Shown: positions 9,201 to 10,077 of the stretch, one piece after another
How the letters are laid out: every line of letters begins with the position of its first letter
Numbering within the stretch: position 1 is the stretch's first letter
Assembly: GCA_900321775.1 (NCBI GenBank)
Contig: ONXE01000062.1
Location: 1 to 10,077, forward strand
Source of the DNA: an uncultured Bacteroidales bacterium
GTDB lineage: Bacteria; Bacteroidota; Bacteroidia; Bacteroidales; Paludibacteraceae
Direction of reading: 5' to 3'
Length of the DNA: 10,077 nt
Program-made: the position numbers and the translations under genes
Notes under the pieces: generated by a model
What the model was told of the DNA's origin: nothing
Seen by the model: the letters and a program-made list of their open reading frames with translations, nothing else
The model's database searches: none

Positions 9201-9610
9201 GTGACATCCACCGAGCTCACAGCGCCTGTCAAATTGGCCTTCTTCTGCGTGCCGTAACCTACGACTACCAGTTCGTCAAGCACCTCAGAGTTCTCCTGAA
9301 GGTTAACGATCATGTTCTTCGCAGCGCGTACCTCTTTGTCTTTCATACCTACGTACGAAATCACCAGGGTCGCATTACGAGTCACTGTGAGTGAGAACTT
9401 ACCGTCAAAATCGGTAATGGTACCGTTTGCGGTGCCTTTCTCAACCACGTTCGCGCCAATGATCGGCTCACCATCCACGTCACGGACAATACCGTTGGCT
9501 ACGCTACCGTCCTGAGCAAATGTGAAACCGCTGCCTAATGTCAACGCTACCAAAGTAGCCGACACGAATAGAATTCCGCGAAAGAAATCTACAACTCTGC
9601 GTTGTTTCAT
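6239..9610 (-). CDS. SusC/RagA-family TonB-dependent outer-membrane transporter
   Basis: 1123 residues, within the normal range for this family. Residues 1-32 are a signal peptide (cleavage after TFA, before QDG). Residues about 38-105 are a carboxypeptidase-regulatory-like domain (GEPIIGANVVEKGTANGTIT, DFDGKFSL, ISYVGMKDKEV). LDELVVVGYGTQKKANLTGA (111-130) is the conserved SusC junction that leads into the plug. The plug runs to about 240 and contains LQGAVPGLTI, NIVIRGVGTL, PLYVVDGVPVD and SVLKDASSASIYGTRAAFGV. The remaining 880 or so residues are the 22-strand barrel, ending RTYSVGLQVEF with the terminal aromatic typical of outer-membrane barrels. It should import an oligomeric nutrient using energy from TonB-ExbBD. 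The gene is first in a two-gene operon with the susD-like gene. It has no N-terminal anti-sigma-interacting (STN) extension, so regulation through a FecR-type anti-sigma factor is unlikely. No enzymes are nearby to indicate a substrate. Confidence 0.97.
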   Translation of the reverse strand: MKQRRVVDFFRGILFVSATLVALTLGSGFTFAQDGSVANGIVRDVDGEPIIGANVVEKGTANGTITDFDGKFSLTVTRNATLVISYVGMKDKEVRAAKNMIVNLQENSEVLDELVVVGYGTQKKANLTGAVSSVDVTKTLESQSQSNVGRALQGAVPGLTITNSTGNINDDPNIVIRGVGTLSNSGSTPPLYVVDGVPVDNISYLNGNDIESISVLKDASSASIYGTRAAFGVILITTKTAKDADKCKVTYSGYFGWSQATELPNYPTVMQQVEGLKEVNYRMGLEVELFGAYLDTDHFREGAEKSYAYYGGKKAGYQPMKYGIDYDEFGYYTDWDVVGIMFNKAAPSMQHNLSVQGNSGKTQYYMSMGYDQEQSLMNFHPNKLRKYNATVNLSTQATDWLTVGARFNYSQKNYTTPSTRGCGSYQYLWRWGSFFGPYGYWEDADGKRTDAYTYLGALNTAGDITTKNAYMRAGAFAKIDFINKKDHKFNLNADYTYVSKLVDYKSVYLPSTTYYTWGMLGEDPTPQTRFTGYSTFATQSYTTMAKHVANAYLNYNGTFAENHHLNVMAGANLDKDETKYLSLTRYNLQDLNMPELILTNDTTDTDYSQSHSHNGSVGFFGRINYDYKGIYLIELNGRFDGSSKFPSGNQWAFFPSASIGYRISEEAYFGKAKDYVSNLKVRASYGSVGNQEVGSNMFLETMAKYTAGVSWFNAAGTGLLDYFGQPKMVSSALTWETINTTNVGIDLGFLNNALNVTFDWFQRDTKNMLAPGKALPDVIGINAAYENAGSLRTRGWELTIDWHQQFGKWNVYATANLADYKSVVTKWDSNNLINEYYAGKEYGEIWGFQTDRYFTNEDFNGKDDAGAWIYKDGIASQVGLEADGFVYGPGDIKFVDQNNDGVIDAGDGTPENHGDLIKIGNWTPRYQYSLRAGFDYETPGGNIDFDVFFQGVGKREMWTTSAFVMPFMRGADALYSNMVDQYITKEMIDNNQIDQSKRFPYPWGTNNGKGNISSSIIDNGNHNFYPQTKYIVNMAYLRLKNITLGYTLPRQLTRKATIEKVRIYGSILNPFDIINHNQGTGIDPEVSTGTGTGAGYNGSTANASWGRAEPIYRTYSVGLQVEF

Positions 9611-9642
9611 GTTTGTGTGTGTTTAGTTAAACGTTTGTGTGT
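9611..9642 (-). repeat. Direct repeat around a short palindrome in the susC-like leader
   Basis: GTTTGTGTGT occurs at 9611-9620 and again at 9633-9642, 22 bp apart. Between them is GTTTAGTTAAAC (9621-9632), an imperfect palindrome with arms GTTTA and TAAAC. On the minus strand these read ACACACAAAC, the second copy directly abutting the susC-like ATG. They fall within the predicted leader of about 65 nt. They could affect translation or be a regulator site; this is inference. Confidence 0.5.
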
Positions 9643-9681
9643 TATTAATTAGTTTTGGTGTCTTCTTTCCGAAAACGTGTG

Positions 9682-9713
9682 CAAAGATAATGCTTTTTTT
9701 TCATTCTACCAAA
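9682..9713 (-). promoter_or_regulatory. Bacteroidota-type promoter for the susC/susD-like operon
   Basis: On the minus strand TTTG (9713-9710) is followed after 20 bp by TATCTTTG (9689-9682), an exact match to TTTG-N19-21-TAnnTTTG. Transcription would begin near 9676, giving a leader of about 65 nt to the ATG at 9610. The good match to the housekeeping consensus suggests basal transcription with possible modulation, and not strict dependence on an ECF sigma factor (inference). Confidence 0.75.
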
Positions 9714-9792
9714 CAAAAATGCAAAAAAAACACCAAAAAAATGCACTTTATGTTGTATAACATATAAAAATGCTTGCTTATATCAAAAAAAA
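9694..9792. promoter_or_regulatory. Phased A-tracts between the divergent promoters
   Basis: Runs of T8 (9694-9701), A5 (9715-9719), A8 (9723-9730), A7 (9735-9741), A5 (9766-9770) and A8 (9785-9792) have centres at intervals near multiples of 10-11 bp. AAAAATGCA is repeated at 9715 and 9737, 22 bp apart, with a near copy at 9766. Helically phased A-tracts cause intrinsic DNA bending, so this segment is probably curved and may recruit nucleoid proteins. The tracts are seen directly; the function is inferred. Confidence 0.5.
9749..9764. promoter_or_regulatory. 16-bp inverted repeat, candidate operator
   Basis: TATGTTGTATAACATA has 6-bp perfect arms (TATGTT and AACATA) around GTAT. It sits between the two divergent promoters, 8 bp upstream of the plus-strand -33-like element and 35 bp upstream of the minus-strand one. 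Its position suits a regulator acting on one or both transcripts. It is not followed by a T-run and so is not a terminator. The regulator is unknown. Confidence 0.4.
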
Positions 9793-9804
9793 GCACTAAC
9801 TTTG
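9773..9804 (+). promoter_or_regulatory. Bacteroidota-type promoter for the truncated downstream gene
   Basis: TAACTTTG at 9797-9804 matches the -7 consensus TAnnTTTG. CTTG at 9773-9776, 20 bp upstream, matches three of four bases of the -33 element. Transcription would start near 9811, leaving an unusually long leader of about 210 nt before the ATG at 10021. I found no other TAnnTTTG on this strand between 9805 and 10020. Confidence 0.6.
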
Positions 9805-9855
9805 CACCCGATTTGGTGAACGAACTATTTTTTCGCCTCCAAACTGCCCCGAACT

Positions 9856-9921
9856 CCGATAGGGAGCTGATAGGGACCTGATAGGTTGCTGATAGGTTGC
9901 TGATAGGGACCTGAGGGGAAG
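9856..9921. repeat. 11-bp tandem repeat array, six units (CTGATAGG type)
   Basis: Six consecutive 11-bp units cover 66 bp: CCGATAGGGAG, CTGATAGGGAC, CTGATAGGTTG, CTGATAGGTTG, CTGATAGGGAC, CTGAGGGGAAG. The outer units are degenerate. The array lies between the predicted plus-strand promoter and the start of the next gene, so it would be transcribed in that gene's leader. TGATAG in every unit, with a period that is not a multiple of three, puts stop codons in all plus-strand frames. It is not CRISPR: there are no unique spacers. Confidence 0.88.
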
Positions 9922-9960
9922 AGAAGCCATAAAACTACACACCATCTTCGAAAGGTTTCG

Positions 9961-10020
9961 TAATATATAATATATATATATAATAATTAACATTATTAAT
10001 TAACAACTAAATTAACAAAC
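9961..10020 (+). promoter_or_regulatory. AT-rich leader with a TA microsatellite before the truncated gene
   Basis: This 60-bp stretch is almost entirely A and T, including (TA)6 at 9971-9982 and a weak inverted repeat AATTAA/TTAATT around 9975-9995. No Shine-Dalgarno sequence is visible. Unstructured A/T-rich sequence before the start codon favours initiation in Bacteroidota, so the following gene may be well translated (inference). Confidence 0.45.
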
Positions 10021-10077
10021 ATGAAAAAAGTTTCCTCTATTGCACTGGCACTTTTGTTTGCTGCCTCTGCGTTTGCT
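10021..10077 (+). CDS. 5' end of a secreted or outer-membrane protein gene (truncated by the window)
   Basis: The window ends after 19 codons, reading MKKVSSIALALLFAASAFA. This is a textbook Sec signal peptide: two lysines, a hydrophobic core, and AFA before a signal peptidase I site. No cysteine lies at the expected lipobox position, so a periplasmic or outer-membrane product is more likely than a lipoprotein. The gene is divergent from the susC-like operon, with its own predicted promoter about 220 bp upstream. Family and function cannot be told from this fragment. Confidence 0.75.
   Translation, partial: MKKVSSIALALLFAASAFA

Noticed and set aside
9611..9800. Invertible promoter for the susC-like operon, as occurs for some Bacteroides surface genes
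   Set aside because: I found no pair of long inverted repeats flanking the promoter and no recombinase gene in the window. The only inverted repeat (9749-9764) is a single compact palindrome.
9816..9881. Possible leader peptide starting at a GTG in the long leader
   Set aside because: It has a GTG start, no ribosome site and only about 21 codons ending in the repeat array, where stops occur in every frame by chance.
9796..9993. Minus-strand frame of 65 codons across the GATAGG array
   Set aside because: It reads the tandem array as an 11-residue periodic peptide and starts in TA-rich DNA. There is no promoter or family resemblance, so it is a by-product of the repeat.

Overview
The window looks like a chromosomal segment from a member of the Bacteroidales (Bacteroidota) whose coding DNA is of roughly balanced GC content (judged by eye). 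The grounds are a SusC/SusD outer-membrane pair, a DUF5686 protein with an N-terminal carboxypeptidase-regulatory-like domain, AT-rich intergenic regions, and three promoters matching the Bacteroides consensus TTTG-N19-21-TAnnTTTG. I cannot name the genus.

Left half, plus strand. A DUF5686/carboxypeptidase-regulatory-like outer-membrane protein (18-2354) carries an in-frame 9-bp minisatellite in a linker. It ends at an intrinsic terminator whose U-tract merges with the -33 element of the next promoter. That promoter drives a two-gene unit: an AraC-family regulator (2473-3324) and, 5 bp later, a UPF0104/YbhN-type membrane protein related to the flippase domain of lysylphosphatidylglycerol synthases (3330-4268). 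A 66-bp array of six 11-bp units follows, then a bidirectional terminator.

Right half, minus strand. A susC-like TonB-dependent transporter gene (6239-9610) and a susD-like surface lipoprotein gene (4454-6202) form a two-gene operon, read toward the regulator/flippase unit and ending at the shared terminator. They should import a polymeric or oligomeric nutrient across the outer membrane. No glycoside hydrolase, sulfatase, hybrid two-component regulator or sigma/anti-sigma pair is in view, so the substrate is not assignable.

The 410-bp gap at 9611-10020 is a divergent control region. It holds a minus-strand promoter for susC, phased A-tracts, a near-perfect 16-bp inverted repeat, a plus-strand promoter, a second 66-bp array of six 11-bp units, and a TA-rich leader. 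The leader precedes a gene cut off by the window edge (10021 onward), of which only a signal peptide is visible.

No obvious undescribed protein system is present: the five complete genes are members of known families. The most unusual content is non-coding: two intergenic arrays with different sequences but the same 11-bp period, copy number and length, one of them inside a leader of about 210 nt.
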